Of a stretch of DNA of 64,000 bases, positions 12,622 through 24,035 are shown piece by piece. Made by a program: the position numbers and the translations under genes. The notes below the pieces were generated by a model, which was given only the letters and a program-made list of their open reading frames with translations, was not told the origin of the DNA and searched no databases. Numbering within the stretch: position 1 is the first letter of the stretch; each line of letters starts with the position of its first letter. The stretch is from Codonopsis lanceolata (Eukaryota > Streptophyta > Magnoliopsida > Asterales > Campanulaceae). Location of the stretch: positions 9,122,767 to 9,186,766 of the forward strand of contig CM028382.1 in the NCBI GenBank assembly GCA_013146195.2, written 5' to 3'.

Positions 12622-13845
12622 TCAGAACTCCGTTAACGAGACATTATATGGGCAATCATCCATTGACGGCGAATCTGACGGTGACGGCGGTGCCCGCAAC
12701 TTCTGAAAATACTCCCGTATATCCATTCCACTGCCTTTCATTCCTTCCGTTGACTCTACGTCATCTTTTGACGGTAAAAATGGAGGCCGTACAACCTCCG
12801 TTAATAACTCCCACCTTAATCCACTGAAGAAGGGATGCTCTTTAATCTCAGACGCGCCTCTCCGGTACCCTAAGCGGCGCGTGGGTTCCTTCTCCAGCAA
12901 CTTTCCAATTAAGTCTGTCAATGCCGTGGGTCTTCCGAAGAAATCTGGCGGCATCATGAGTATTCTCCGAAATGTATCCTTGCGGTGTTGCCCACGAAAT
13001 GGTGTAGTACCGTACAACATCTCGTACGAAAGAATCCCCAACGCCCACCAATCTACAGCGAATTCGTGACCATCGCCCCGTACAACTTCTGGTGCCACGT
13101 ACTCCTCCGTTCCGACAAATGAGTTGGACCGTTCGCCGTTGGAAAAGCTTACGTTCCGCCTACTAACAGGCGAAACACGCGCGCTTTTCGCTTTCTTCAA
13201 TCCGATTTTTTTGTTATTTGTAACCACCGTCGGGAACAGCCGCGTTATGTTCCGGTGGAGTTTCCGCGGCGGCTCCAACGGTGGTTCGGAGGATAAAATG
13301 AGGGATTTCAATGATTTCGGGTTGAGGGTACGGGAGAGGTCGAAGTCCGTGAGAGTCACGTGACCCGACTGTTGTATGAGAATGTTTTCTGGTTTCAAAT
13401 CACGATAAACGATGCACATGTTATGGAGGTGTTCGAGGGCACATACGATTTCCGCCAGGTAAAAGCGGATGACGGAAGGAGAGAAACAGTGGTCGGTCTG
13501 ACGGTAACGGAGGACGTTAAGGTCGCCGCCGGGGCAGAATGGGACGGCCCAAGCGAGGAAGTCGGGTGTCTCGAAGGATCCGATCAATGAAGGGAGGAAT
13601 GGGTGGGTCGGATCTTGGAGTTGGAGACGGGTGAGGACAGAGACTTCCCAACGGGCACGACGGTCAGCATCGAGCTTCGTATGGAGGCAGGATTTTTCGA
13701 CAACCTTGAGGGCAAAGGGAGAGCAGGCAGAAGGGTCGGTGGAATGGTTGTAGACGAGGAAAACGGTTCCCATAGCTCCTTTGCCAAGTACTTTGATGGC
13801 TCTGAGGTTATCGAGGCCGAGCTCCGGTAACACCATTGTATCCAT
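12622..13845 (-). CDS. UCN: AGC VIII-family Ser/Thr protein kinase, UNICORN/UNICORN-like type
   Basis: Intronless 407-aa kinase. Seen: Gly loop GKGAMG (residues 21-26), ALKVV with the ATP-binding Lys at 47, catalytic YRDLKPEN (147-154), DFD in place of DFG (167-169), a roughly 75-residue basic insertion between DFD and the activation segment (about 170-242, with KKAKSARVSPVSRR), then SFVGTEEYVAPE and DWWALG. Known: the DFD signature and the long T-loop insertion define plant AGC VIII kinases. Intronless structure, a length near 405 aa, and the HVTLTDFDLS and WELLTEVVRPPFLP segments point to UCN/UCNL, which restrains ectopic growth in ovules and flowers, rather than to OXI1. The C-terminus ends LTEF, a weak version of the hydrophobic PDK1-docking FxxF motif. 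The start at 13845 is the first ATG after a CT-rich leader; a second ATG lies three codons in. Paralogue identity (UCN or UCNL) is inferred, not proven. Confidence 0.93.
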   Translation of the reverse strand: MDTMVLPELGLDNLRAIKVLGKGAMGTVFLVYNHSTDPSACSPFALKVVEKSCLHTKLDADRRARWEVSVLTRLQLQDPTHPFLPSLIGSFETPDFLAWAVPFCPGGDLNVLRYRQTDHCFSPSVIRFYLAEIVCALEHLHNMCIVYRDLKPENILIQQSGHVTLTDFDLSRTLNPKSLKSLILSSEPPLEPPRKLHRNITRLFPTVVTNNKKIGLKKAKSARVSPVSRRNVSFSNGERSNSFVGTEEYVAPEVVRGDGHEFAVDWWALGILSYEMLYGTTPFRGQHRKDTFRRILMMPPDFFGRPTALTDLIGKLLEKEPTRRLGYRRGASEIKEHPFFSGLRWELLTEVVRPPFLPSKDDVESTEGMKGSGMDIREYFQKLRAPPSPSDSPSMDDCPYNVSLTEF

Positions 13846-13975
13846 TTGGAGAAACTAGGAGAGAGAGAGACAATGATAGTATAGAAGTGTGCGTGTGTGT
13901 ATATATGAGAGAGAGAGAGAGAGAGAGGTTGGGTTGGTTGGAGAGAGAAAGAGAAGGTTGATGTTTATGGTTTGG
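13846..13975 (-). promoter_or_regulatory. 5' leader/proximal promoter of the UCN-like kinase with GA/CT microsatellite
   Basis: Directly upstream of the kinase ATG. In gene orientation it is a pyrimidine-rich leader containing a (CT)n run (13906-13927) and a second short CT block next to the ATG (13857-13870). CT-rich leaders are common in plant core promoters and 5'UTRs. A TATATATAC stretch lies between the two CT blocks at about 13900. Transcription start is not determinable by eye. Confidence 0.4.
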
Positions 13976-13979
13976 AATT

Positions 13980-16900
13980 TTAGATTTTATACCCTCTACT
14001 AATTTTTGTTCCTTTCTGATGTAGAATTTTGGCGCTCTTTAAGTTTTTTTTCTTTATCTTTATTTATTTATTTATTTATATTTATTTATTTATTTATTTT
14101 AAGAAATGAGTTTACGGAACAATAACTAATTTGAGCTTTTTTGAAAACGATCCTTTAAAAACGCAGCGTTAATCCAAATTTTCCCAAAATACCCACCTTT
14201 TTAATATAAATTTTTTTTTATCATAAAATACCACCTAATTTGGTCATTACCAAAATTCACACCTTTTTTTGTTATTGATTCTTACAGTTGGTTTTGGAAT
14301 TGAGAGTGGAAGAGACGTATGGAATGGAAGAGAGATGGGAAGGGAGGTTGTCCGAAAGAAAAAAGAAAGAGAAGAAGTGGGAGATGATGGATAGGGGTGT
14401 GGGTGTTTGTGGGCGCAAGGGAGTAAAGTGAAGAAAAAGAAGGAAAATGGCGAAGAGAAAAGAGGTACAACGGAAAAGAAGAAGAGATGACTTACAGTTA
14501 CTGAGATAGGGAGGAGAGGGAGACGGACGATTTGCTTTGAAGGAAATAAAGCCTCCTGTAGGCTTGATAGAATCAATTAGAGTCATCTATGTGTTGTCTG
14601 ATTGTCTCCCACAATAATTTCATTAATTTGTTAATATTTTAAAATAATCCTTTAGGTTTATCTTTTATTTATTTCCTCATCTTCTTCTTATCCAAGTATT
14701 CATTTTGTTACTTGAGCTCAAAATTTATTTTTGATACTTATAATGTCTTGAGATTAACACTTTATGTAATAAGATTAAATTATTAGTTATTAAATTTTAA
14801 TATATTAAATGATAATATAATCATTATTTTAATATTTTTAGATTATTAGGTGATTTTTTTTAATTATTAGTATGATTTCCAATCGTCTTTATTTATAATA
14901 GTTCAAAAGATATAATTGTCTTTTTGACAACTATTTAAGTTATTAAAATAGCGTTTTGAAATTATATCTCAAACGTGTTTGTAAGAAAACCGTTGCGTTT
15001 TGAAAGCGCTGCGTTTTAAAAACGCTGCACCAAACGGACCCTAAGCCGGACTTGACTGGTTTGAGTTATCTATATATCTTTTGGTAAAAACATAGGAAAA
15101 TAATGCTTTTTTTTTTTGTAAAGTTGATCTGTTTAAGGGCAAGTCCAATTGTGGTATTTGCCTATAAGTATCAAAACTAAATTTTGATATCTATTGATTA
15201 TTATTTAAGAGTATTAAATGATCATCTTCAACCATAGGTATCAAAATGAATGGTATTAAAATTAGGTGCGATACGATGGAAAATATCAAATTTGGTATAT
15301 TCTTTAGTACCACATCTAATTTTGATACATTTTATTTTAATCAATGGAGGGCCTAATACTCTTAAATAAGTATCAAAAGAATGTATGATTTTCCATTGAC
15401 TTGAGAAATCTTTTACGTGACTACATTTTCTTAAGGCTACCAAACACTCAAAAATAAGAAAAATATTTTTAAAAATCATTTTCAATGAAACAAACGGAGT
15501 CTTAATTTCCAATAACACTAATGTTTTTCAATGAATCGGTAAAGAGACAAAATATTAGTGAATTAGAAAATAATGTATCACATCCAATTAATTCAAATAT
15601 ATAGATTGCATATTTGCATTAGTTTATATAGTAGGTTTTCTTCTTCGTTTATACTCCCTCCACTACAAGTAAAAAGTTTACTACTCTGTATATCATTAGT
15701 AGTTAGATATGGATAAATAATATTATTAGTGTCTTCGTTATTAATCATGATACTATTTATTGAGGGTAGTTTTGAAATTAAAAATATTAATCTATTTTTT
15801 TAGCGAGGGCGTTAATAATACAATCATCTCCTTTAATATAATTAGCGAGGGAACAATAACTTTATCCGGATAACATGAATTATTAATTTAAATCGCCTAC
15901 TAGGTATCAAACATTTAAAAATTCGGTTTATTAATTATATCCGACTTTAATCCTAATTATCAAATGGACACCTTAGGTATGTTTGACATAGTAATTTTGA
16001 GATTGATTTCTGGGTTAAACTTTTTTGTTATATTGTAATGCTTCAAAAATAAAAGTAAGAGAGATACATAATATGTTATGAGGGCCAAACGGAGAAAAAA
16101 AAAATCAAAAGTTCAAAATTAATGACTCTAAATCTTGAAAGAAGAACAAACCTCAAGTGTGTGTTTGACACTTTGACATGGTAATTTAGTAGGTTAATTT
16201 TAGATATACAATTTTTATTTTGTAATGATTAGAATAAAAAATTAAAGCTTAAAAATTACTCTGAAAGTATACTTCACACACTTCTAAATAATTGTTTTGT
16301 TTGATTAAGCACACAAATTAAGAAAATTAATTGGTTCTATAAAAACTAGTTTTTGCATCCGTGCATTAAACACACTACATATGTTTTTTTTCAAATAAAT
16401 TATATATTCACAAATACAAATATGAAATGTATATATATAATAAAAATATATCAATGAAAGTGTTTTCAACTGCCTAAGAAATGTTTCAGCGTCTGTACTC
16501 ATTTATCCATGTATCAAATGTATAATTAATTTGTTTTAAAAAATGATGAGCAAAAACTAAATATAAAGAGTTTTCGTGAATTTCAAAAGTTTTTGACTAA
16601 TCAAATGTATTATACTTTTTTTATAAATAGATTTAATGTTATCTAGATTTTGGAGAAATAGAAAGTCGTATACATTTTCATATTTTCACATGATATATAA
16701 GACAAAAGTGATGTTCTGTTTATTGACAAATAATTTTAGGTGGGAAACTGCGTTATTTGGCAGTGTTATGTGCTTATGTTATTATATATAGATAGATATT
16801 AGCATAATATGTAATTTCCTTTAATGCTTTTTTACATGTGGTTATAATTAAAGCCCGAAAAAAAATTAAGAGTAAAGCGATTAAATTATTTAATAAAATG

Positions 16901-17330
16901 GAAAGTTTAGAAACAATATAATTACTCTATTTGTTCTACTCAAAGAGTCATTATTTTAAAAAAATCTAATTATTAAGGATGCATAAATAACATTAAAGTT
17001 GGTTATAATTACGAAAATGCTTGAAAATAATCAATATATTAATAACAAATATGTAGGATAAATTTGAAATGTTATGGAAATGATAAACATAAAAATTTTA
17101 TTTTGAGATGTTTCACTTAAAAGATTTACTTTCAAAACCTAAAACATAAAAATATTATTTTATTATAAATAGATTACTATAAATAAAATTTTTTAAATAA
17201 AATTTAATTTTCAAATAGAAACGTTCTGACGCTGAGCGGAGGAATTATTTAGGAACATATAAGGAAAGCACCACAATTTATTTAAGAACGTATTGAATAA
17301 AAGAAATGGAGCACACGTGTGTATGGGCGT
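13980..17330. other. Intergenic, no gene seen
   Basis: AT-rich sequence upstream of the kinase. A GA-rich tract lies at 14280-14530. TTAAAAACGCTGCACCAAACGG at 15020 resembles MITE termini. Paired words around 15150-15400 (AGTATCAAAA, TTTTGATAC) suggest a decayed inverted repeat. The 15655 CTCCCTCCACTACAAG is an isolated Stowaway end. Confidence 0.4.
16346..16420 (-). mobile_element. Helitron 3' terminus, minus orientation (degenerate)
   Basis: On the minus strand: TTTAATGCACGGATGCAAAAACTAG, then T. The CTAG end and the GTGCATTAAACAC palindrome remnant match the other two Helitron ends in this window. The 5' end, which should lie to the right, was not identified. Confidence 0.5.
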
Positions 17331-17534
17331 GGGAGAGAGAGAGAGAGAGAGAGAGAGAGGTGGCAAAAAGTCACATGGGGTTTCCTTGAAAAGGGGAGCT
17401 GTAAGCATAAACATTAAACAATACGGATTAACATTGGGGCATTGTTAGAATGTTGTTAACTTGTCATTCTCCATACACTGTAGATGCCATTTTTTTATTC
17501 ACTATTTTAGTATGCCTTTCTTTTCTAAATATTA

Positions 17535-17804
17535 CTCTCTCAGTTTCAAAATAAAAATCATTTCGAAGCTTTTCATACAAAACAAAGAAATATATTATAT
17601 TAAATTATTTTTATTTACTTTATTTTAAATATTAATAAAGTATCTTTTAATACTTTTATCTAAAAAGTTAAATATAAATTACGAAATCAATAAATATGGA
17701 TAGAATTAAAAAAAATAAAAAAAATTTATTAAAAATTACAAAATAACATTTATTTTAAAATAAAAAAAAAACTTAAAACGACATATATTATAGAACAGAG
17801 GGAG
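17535..17804. mobile_element. Stowaway MITE
   Basis: CTCTCTCAGTTTCAAAATAA ... TATTATAGAACAGAGGGAG with TA on both sides; 270 bp, diverged ends. Confidence 0.75.
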
Positions 17805-17978
17805 TAATAAACAAAACCAATTAATTAAGTTATTGTGAATACATTTAAGAGAGTATTTCTCGATAGACTAAAGGAACCACGTTTACAGAATTAGCAATCA
17901 ACAATTAGCCTCCCCCACACAATATATATTTAACATTTGCCGCCTCTCAAGTTTCACGATGATGTCGTCAGTTTACTT

Positions 17979-19348
17979 TACAAAATTGCAATGAGTCCAC
18001 TCAAACTTTAAAATAATTCGTACCAACCATTGTACTTGAATTATTTTGCAATCTAACCTTTTTTTGTTAATGGACGTTAAGTTATACGAGTACTAACTAC
18101 ATATTTTGTGCATGTCTTCATCATCGACGCCATCTTCTCTAATCAAGTTACGCCCAAACCACTTCCCCAACCCAACAGCTCCAGCCGACGCCGATCAACT
18201 TTAGCCAAGCAGCACCATCAACTCTGGTCACCTCTTACAAATCCGGCAGCTTCAACCTTCAATCCTAGCCCACCATAGTAAGGCATCTCTTCTGCAAACC
18301 CAATAACCACCATTGTCATCTCCATCTCGGTCATCTTCATAACATCGGTCCTCGATCCCCTCTCTTCCCCTTCAAACCCAAAGCTCCAGCCGCGCTCTCT
18401 CTTCTCTAGCTTCTAGCTTCCTTCATTCTCGTCATCGTTGGCCACCTCAAGCACAAGCTCCGGCCAAGACCCTCTGGTCAGTGGTCACGATCTCTTTCCT
18501 CCGGTCAAGCACCTTTGGCTCCGATGCCCAATTGATCCGGCAGAAACACAAATTCAAGCCCAGGGCTTGGATTTTTGACTCCCCCTCTTCCCCTTAAAAC
18601 TCGAAGCTCCAGCTGCGCTTTCTCTTCTCCAGATTCCGGCTTCCTTTATTCTACTCATTGCCGACCACCTCAAACACAAACTCCGACCAAGACCCACTAA
18701 TTTCGCTCGCAATATTTCTCCTCCAGTCATGTACCTTCGTCTTCGATGCCCAATTTCTCTCGAACAAACACAAATCATAGCGTATGGTTTGGATTTTGGA
18801 CTCCCCTCTCAAAATTCAAGTAAGATTGTTCCATTTTCTTAGAATTAGTTGTTGGATTGGTGATTGTTAATTGATTCTGTTTAGACAAAATATATGTTGG
18901 TTTTTGCTAATATATAAACCCTAGCATTCAAACTTTCGGGCATAGATTTTATTTGCAAATGGAGTTGATTTGTCAATTTGTTGAATGCATAAATTGTTAT
19001 CTGCAAAAGAGGATTTTTAGAGAGAGAAAGTGATAATGAGATTGCTAGGGTTCAATTGGAGAGGATTTTGTTGGTATGGACTGCATTGTGATTGATTTGA
19101 AAAGGAGAGGTTGGTGGATGGAATTCGTTGCGATTCTGGATTTGGGAAGGGAGTGCTTCAATTCGGGATTTTTTTTTTCTCTTAATTGATCGGAGACGAC
19201 ATGGGTAAAATGGGTATTTCAGGAAAATTTAAAGTCTAAAGTTAACATCCGTGCAAAAAAAAATGAAGGGTTAAATTGCAACATGACTCAAGTAGAGTTG
19301 TCATTGTGAAAATGTTAAAGTACAAGTGGTCTGATTGCAAGCTTTTGT
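17979..19348. mobile_element. Long-TIR element (MULE/Pack-MULE candidate), about 1.37 kb
   Basis: Inverted arms: 17979-18090 (CAAAATTGCAATGAGTCCAC ... TTAATGGACGTTAA) versus 19218-19348 (GTTAACATCCGTGC ... TGATTGCAAGCTTTTG). The core has gene-like, C-rich base composition and a tandem duplication of about 225 bp (18358-18582, 18583-18790). Target duplication was not found. Known: MULE-type MITEs and Pack-MULEs have such arms; the origin of the C-rich core is unknown. Confidence 0.6.
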
Positions 19349-19704
19349 GACCGAAAGATATGTTTTGTCTAAAACAAATGACAAATGATATTACGAGTCA
19401 AACATGCGTTGGTAAGATACAAATTTTAGTGATATAGTCGTTGGATTTTTAAGTTAGTAATAAAATGTTTGTTTCATTATTTAGAAAATGACAAATTTGT
19501 CTTGATTATTATATAGAGATATTTCAATAATTTTGATTTGTCGGTACTAATAGTCTAATACCAAGTGGTGGATCCAAGTATTTTGTTCAACGGTGTTACA
19601 ATCTATATCAACTATCGTAAGCTTTCAATCATCACTATTTAGAAAAAAATGAATAATGATAGGGTACAATTCTAACAATATTTTGTTGAAGCTTAAAAAA
19701 CATA

Positions 19705-19965
19705 CTCCCCCGTCCCTAAATTATCGTTCTCCTTTCCTTTTTCATCCGTCTCAAAATAATTGTTCGGTTTGAAACTTACCTTTTTTAGAACATCACCTTT
19801 ACCACTTTACTCTTACTTTTTCACTCTACTTTAATTATGAGTCACATACGCATGAGTTTTAAAGGAAACTGCATATTAAACTAATATAAATAATCAAGTC
19901 AATTGTTTTTTTCTTAAACTGTACGTCGAGTCAACCATGAACGATTATTTAGGGAGCGGAAGGAG
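19705..19965. mobile_element. Stowaway MITE
   Basis: CTCCCCCGTCCCTAAATTAT ... ATTTAGGGAGCGGAAGGAG with TA duplications, 261 bp. Same subfamily as 23145. Confidence 0.85.
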
Positions 19966-21334
19966 TAATTGTTTTCTATAGGATTGAAAACGTTTAATTA
20001 CATCATCAATAATTGTAATATTCTAAGAAAATCTTCTTGAATGAAAAATTTCAGGACAATCATTTCAAAGTTGATCATTCCTCAAAGTCAACCTCAATTT
20101 GTCTAATCCAAATATAAATTTAAACAGATAAAGAAAATAAATCTCATAAACCAACAAATCTCATGTACTTTAAATCCTAAAAATTGGCTTTAATGATAAA
20201 TGGAAAACAACAGCTGAATTTCTTGCTCCAATTGACAAACTCAACTTATTTCCAACACTATCTATCAAACACATGACAATGAAGATGAAGATTAGGAAGC
20301 CAAAGTGAATTTTACCTCTAAATTGTGCAAATATAAGCTCAATCAAAACTCCAAATCTTGTATACGTGCACCAATGAACCAAACTCATCACTAAAATAAG
20401 GAAGAAAGGATTTGTTACTTTACGTTCTAATAATTATGACAATAATAATTTATTTCGAGTTCAATGGTGTTACGTGACAACACAAAGTCTATGTAAATGT
20501 GTTAATGACTAAAACTAAAGTTTGTAATAATAAATCAAACTCGAACTCGTAATATTATACCTCAAAACAAATAATCAACGAGGTTAACTTAAGTAGAAGA
20601 AGTTTGGTTCATAAATAGGGTCTAATGAAATAAATATCGTCTTCATCTACTTGTTCGATTGTCCAGGATCTTTCTTTCGGCGTAGTTTTAAATCATTAAC
20701 TTCTTTTATTTAGAAAATTTAGAATAGTCTCCAAAGAATTAGTCATGATTAGGACTGACAATTACAGTTCATTACCTATTAATCCATCCAACCCAGTCGA
20801 TTAAATTTTTTGGGTTAAAACGGGTTAGACCCATTATCTATTTTTGACCCGTGACTTTTTTATGCTACAAATTTATGTTTTTCGGAGGGAAGGCGAGTTG
20901 ACCCACTTCAACATGTACCCGATCCGACTCGACTCATTGCAACTCGTTTGATATTTGGGTTCTAATGAGTTTCGACATGTTTAAACTCATTACTCATTCT
21001 AACCTAACTCAACCTACCTAATTGACAGACCTAGTCATGATTCATGAATCTTGAGTATGGTATTAATGACTAGTTTCATTAGCATAGGACACTCATTAGT
21101 GATTAGTTTCACGTTTTGTTTAATTAAAAATTTAAAATAAATTAGGTCAAATTAAATACACAGCTAAATCTGAGTATTTGGTGATACGGTTTGGTCATTA
21201 GGTAGTACTGGTACATCAAACCCTTGGTGTCTTGGTGATGTATATCTTACCCACTAATTAAAGGTATTGTTAAGTGGAAATAAAAATAATACTTCATCCA
21301 TCATCCTTATTATATTATCATTGTTGATTGCTTC

Positions 21335-21393
<59 letters not shown>

Positions 21394-22578
21394 AGCTTCA
21401 ATTGGTAAAGAAAGCCTTATCACCTTGGCTCGGGGATTAATTTCGGGAAATTAATAGAAATTATCATTGTTACAAGAAAATACAAAACATAAAATATAAA
21501 ATTTATACTCCTTTCGTTCGTATTGTCTGATCGACACCACTGTTTAATAAAAACTAATGTCATTATTATAAATATTGATATAATGTTTGTTTTCTTATAA
21601 AGTCTTTGTACATGTAACCATAATAAAAATATGATAAAAAAATAATTGTAAAGTTGTAAATTTTGTTTATTAAAAATAGAAAGTTAGAAACAAGAAAAAA
21701 AAAATTGAACAAACAAAAAAAAAAAAATTAAGTAGGAATGAGAGTAAATGTCTTTATTATTACTTCAATTCGTTCCTAAATAATTGTCTCACTTTCTTTT
21801 TTACTAATTTCGTTTCCAAGAAATTGTTTTATTTCTATTTTTTTCTTTTTAGGAAAACCCTTTTACTTTATCTTTACTTTTTTTGTACTTTATATATGAA
21901 GCACATACACATAAACCTTAAAAATATATATATATATAATAATATTATTATTAATATTATTAATTAATTTTTATCTATCTATGTCCTTAGTTAAATATAA
22001 CAATTATTTTGAAATATAAGGATTATGTTTTTGTCTTATGGGATATATATAGATATGTAGTAATGAAACATGCATGCATGAAAACGACGTAGATGGAGAT
22101 TGAGATATGGTAGTCAGATTGATTTGTCACATCCAATGTTTCGTTAGGCCACGATTGGGACTGGCATTCACAAACATATGAGTTCATGACCAGTCCTTTT
22201 TTTCACTTTTTTTTTTTAAAAAATTTATTTGTCTTTTGTATGTACTAAAATTTGTTTGTGTGAGCTTAACCGTGTCTCAAAATCTGCTCTTTATATTTCA
22301 TTTACTATTATATACAGTACAAGATATAATATTTCAATGTAAAAAATGAAGTGTTGAGAATAGATTTTGGGATGTGATTAACCTCCATCCAATTTGTTTT
22401 CACTTGCATCGGTACTGAGTTCTTCCCCGATTCTCATAGCTCAATTACTGTTTTATTAAAAGTTGATTTTTAAAAGTTATAATTACAATATAGAATTTCA
22501 ATTATAATCCAAAAAAAGTCTATTTTTTAAACAAATCAAAGATATATATATATATTGTGATAGAAGGAATATGTTATA
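19966..22578. other. Intergenic, no gene seen
   Basis: Includes dispersed-repeat copy 3, an (AT)n microsatellite at 21336-21391 and a degraded Stowaway-like segment at about 21508-21745. Otherwise featureless AT-rich DNA. Confidence 0.4.
20755..21038. repeat. GGGTCGGGTTGAAACGGG dispersed repeat, copy 3
   Basis: The best-delimited copy. GGACTGACAATTAC (left) and the complement of AATTGACAGACCTAG (right) are short inverted ends about 280 bp apart. Internal TGGGTTAAAACGGGTTAGACC and GACCCGTG. Confidence 0.7.
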
Positions 22579-22754
22579 CTCTCTCCGTTCCGACCAAAAA
22601 GTTTACTATTTTATTTTTTGATGTTTCACTTAAAAAGTTTAGTTTCAAAAATCACGCATAAAAATATCATTTTATTACTAATGGTCTACTAAAAATGTTA
22701 TTTTCATTAAAAAATTTACTTTCAAACAAAACTATTTATCTAGAATAAAGGAAG
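22579..22754. mobile_element. Stowaway MITE
   Basis: CTCTCTCCGTTCCGACC ... CTAGAATAAAGGAAG with TA on both sides, 176 bp; right end diverged. Confidence 0.65.
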
Positions 22755-23144
22755 TATTTTATTTCACTTATAAATAATATTTTATGCACTACATAATAAT
22801 GTTCAACCACGTCTGAAAAAGTAAAAAGGGAAAAATACTCCATGTAAAACACATCCCATTTTGAGGATTTGAGGGTTTGGATTTGGGGTGCATTTGAGAT
22901 TTTTAATTTTCGTAAAGAAAAAATAATATCAAATATGTAGATCAGTTGGTAAATAATTCTTCTAGTTTTAACTATAAATTTTGGGTTAGAGTTGCGAAAA
23001 TACAGTTGCGTTAACACGTAATAAGAAAAGGTTTAGTGTTCATCTCGTTTTACTTAACTCGGGAATTAGTTTTGGATTTTTGCAATTACGAGAAATATAA
23101 AGGCTAATGTTGTTGATTTTCATAGTCATGCCTATAACCTAGTA

Positions 23145-23401
23145 CTCCCTCCGTCCCTAAATAATCGTCCTCCTTTCTTTTTTCTTTCGTATCAAAATAA
23201 TTGTCCACTTTAAACTTACCTTTTTAAAACATCACTTTTACCACTTTATCCTTACTTTTTCATCTTACTTTAATTATAGGCCACATACACATGGGCTTTA
23301 AAGGAAACTACACATTAAACCAATATAAATAATCAAATCAATTGTTTTTTCTTAATCTGTGCGTCAGATCAACCAGGACAATAATTTAGGGACGGAGGGA
23401 G
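23145..23401. mobile_element. Stowaway MITE
   Basis: Nearly perfect CTCCCTCCGTCCCTAAATAA ... TTTAGGGACGGAGGGAG, TA duplications, 257 bp: the least decayed copy here. Confidence 0.92.
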
Positions 23402-23782
23402 TATCTTTTATCTTATCTTTTATCTTATGACTTTCCATTTGTCCCTCTTTTGCATAACATGGTTCTATTATTTATAAGAAACATTCCAAAGACAAATTAA
23501 AAATTAATATATCTATCTGTGTTGGTGCTAATCTAACGTTGGCCCAATCATTTAATATCAAATTCTATAATCTCACGACCTCAAAATTCAATCTTTTTTA
23601 GAATCCAATAACCATTTTTATGTATTTCGGGTACATTCGTGCTACCAAAGGACTTGTTACGTACATTTTATTTTCAATAAGGAGGGGGGCTTTGATTACT
23701 TTTCGAGTTGTCTCCTTGTCTTAAACTAAAAGGTGCCTAACTGTCAATAATGTAAACTTTTCTCATTAAATTACTTTTGATT

Positions 23783-24035
23783 AGACCTGTCAATTGGCTG
23801 AGTTTAGTCGGGTATGTGTTTAGTTGAGATAGGTAACGAGTCGGAACTTAGAACCCATTAGAACCTGAATATCAAACATGTCAAAATGAGTCTCATTAAG
23901 ATAAGTCGACCGGCCTTAATCCATAATTTTCCCAAAACAATCATGCGTTTATAAAAGTAACAATTATCAGGTCAAGATGAGTAACGTGTTCGACTCACTT
24001 TAATCCAACCTGATTCAAATCGTTAATATTAATTA
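23783..24035. repeat. GGGTCGGGTT dispersed repeat, copy 4
   Basis: Starts TAGACCTGTCAATTGG and runs through AACCTGAATATCAAACATG and AGATGAGTAACGTG; more diverged than copy 3. Confidence 0.6.

Noticed and set aside
14247..14586. Overlapping Ser/Phe/Pro-rich frames on the minus strand upstream of the kinase
   Set aside because: They read through a CT-rich tract in several frames at once and lack any conserved domain.
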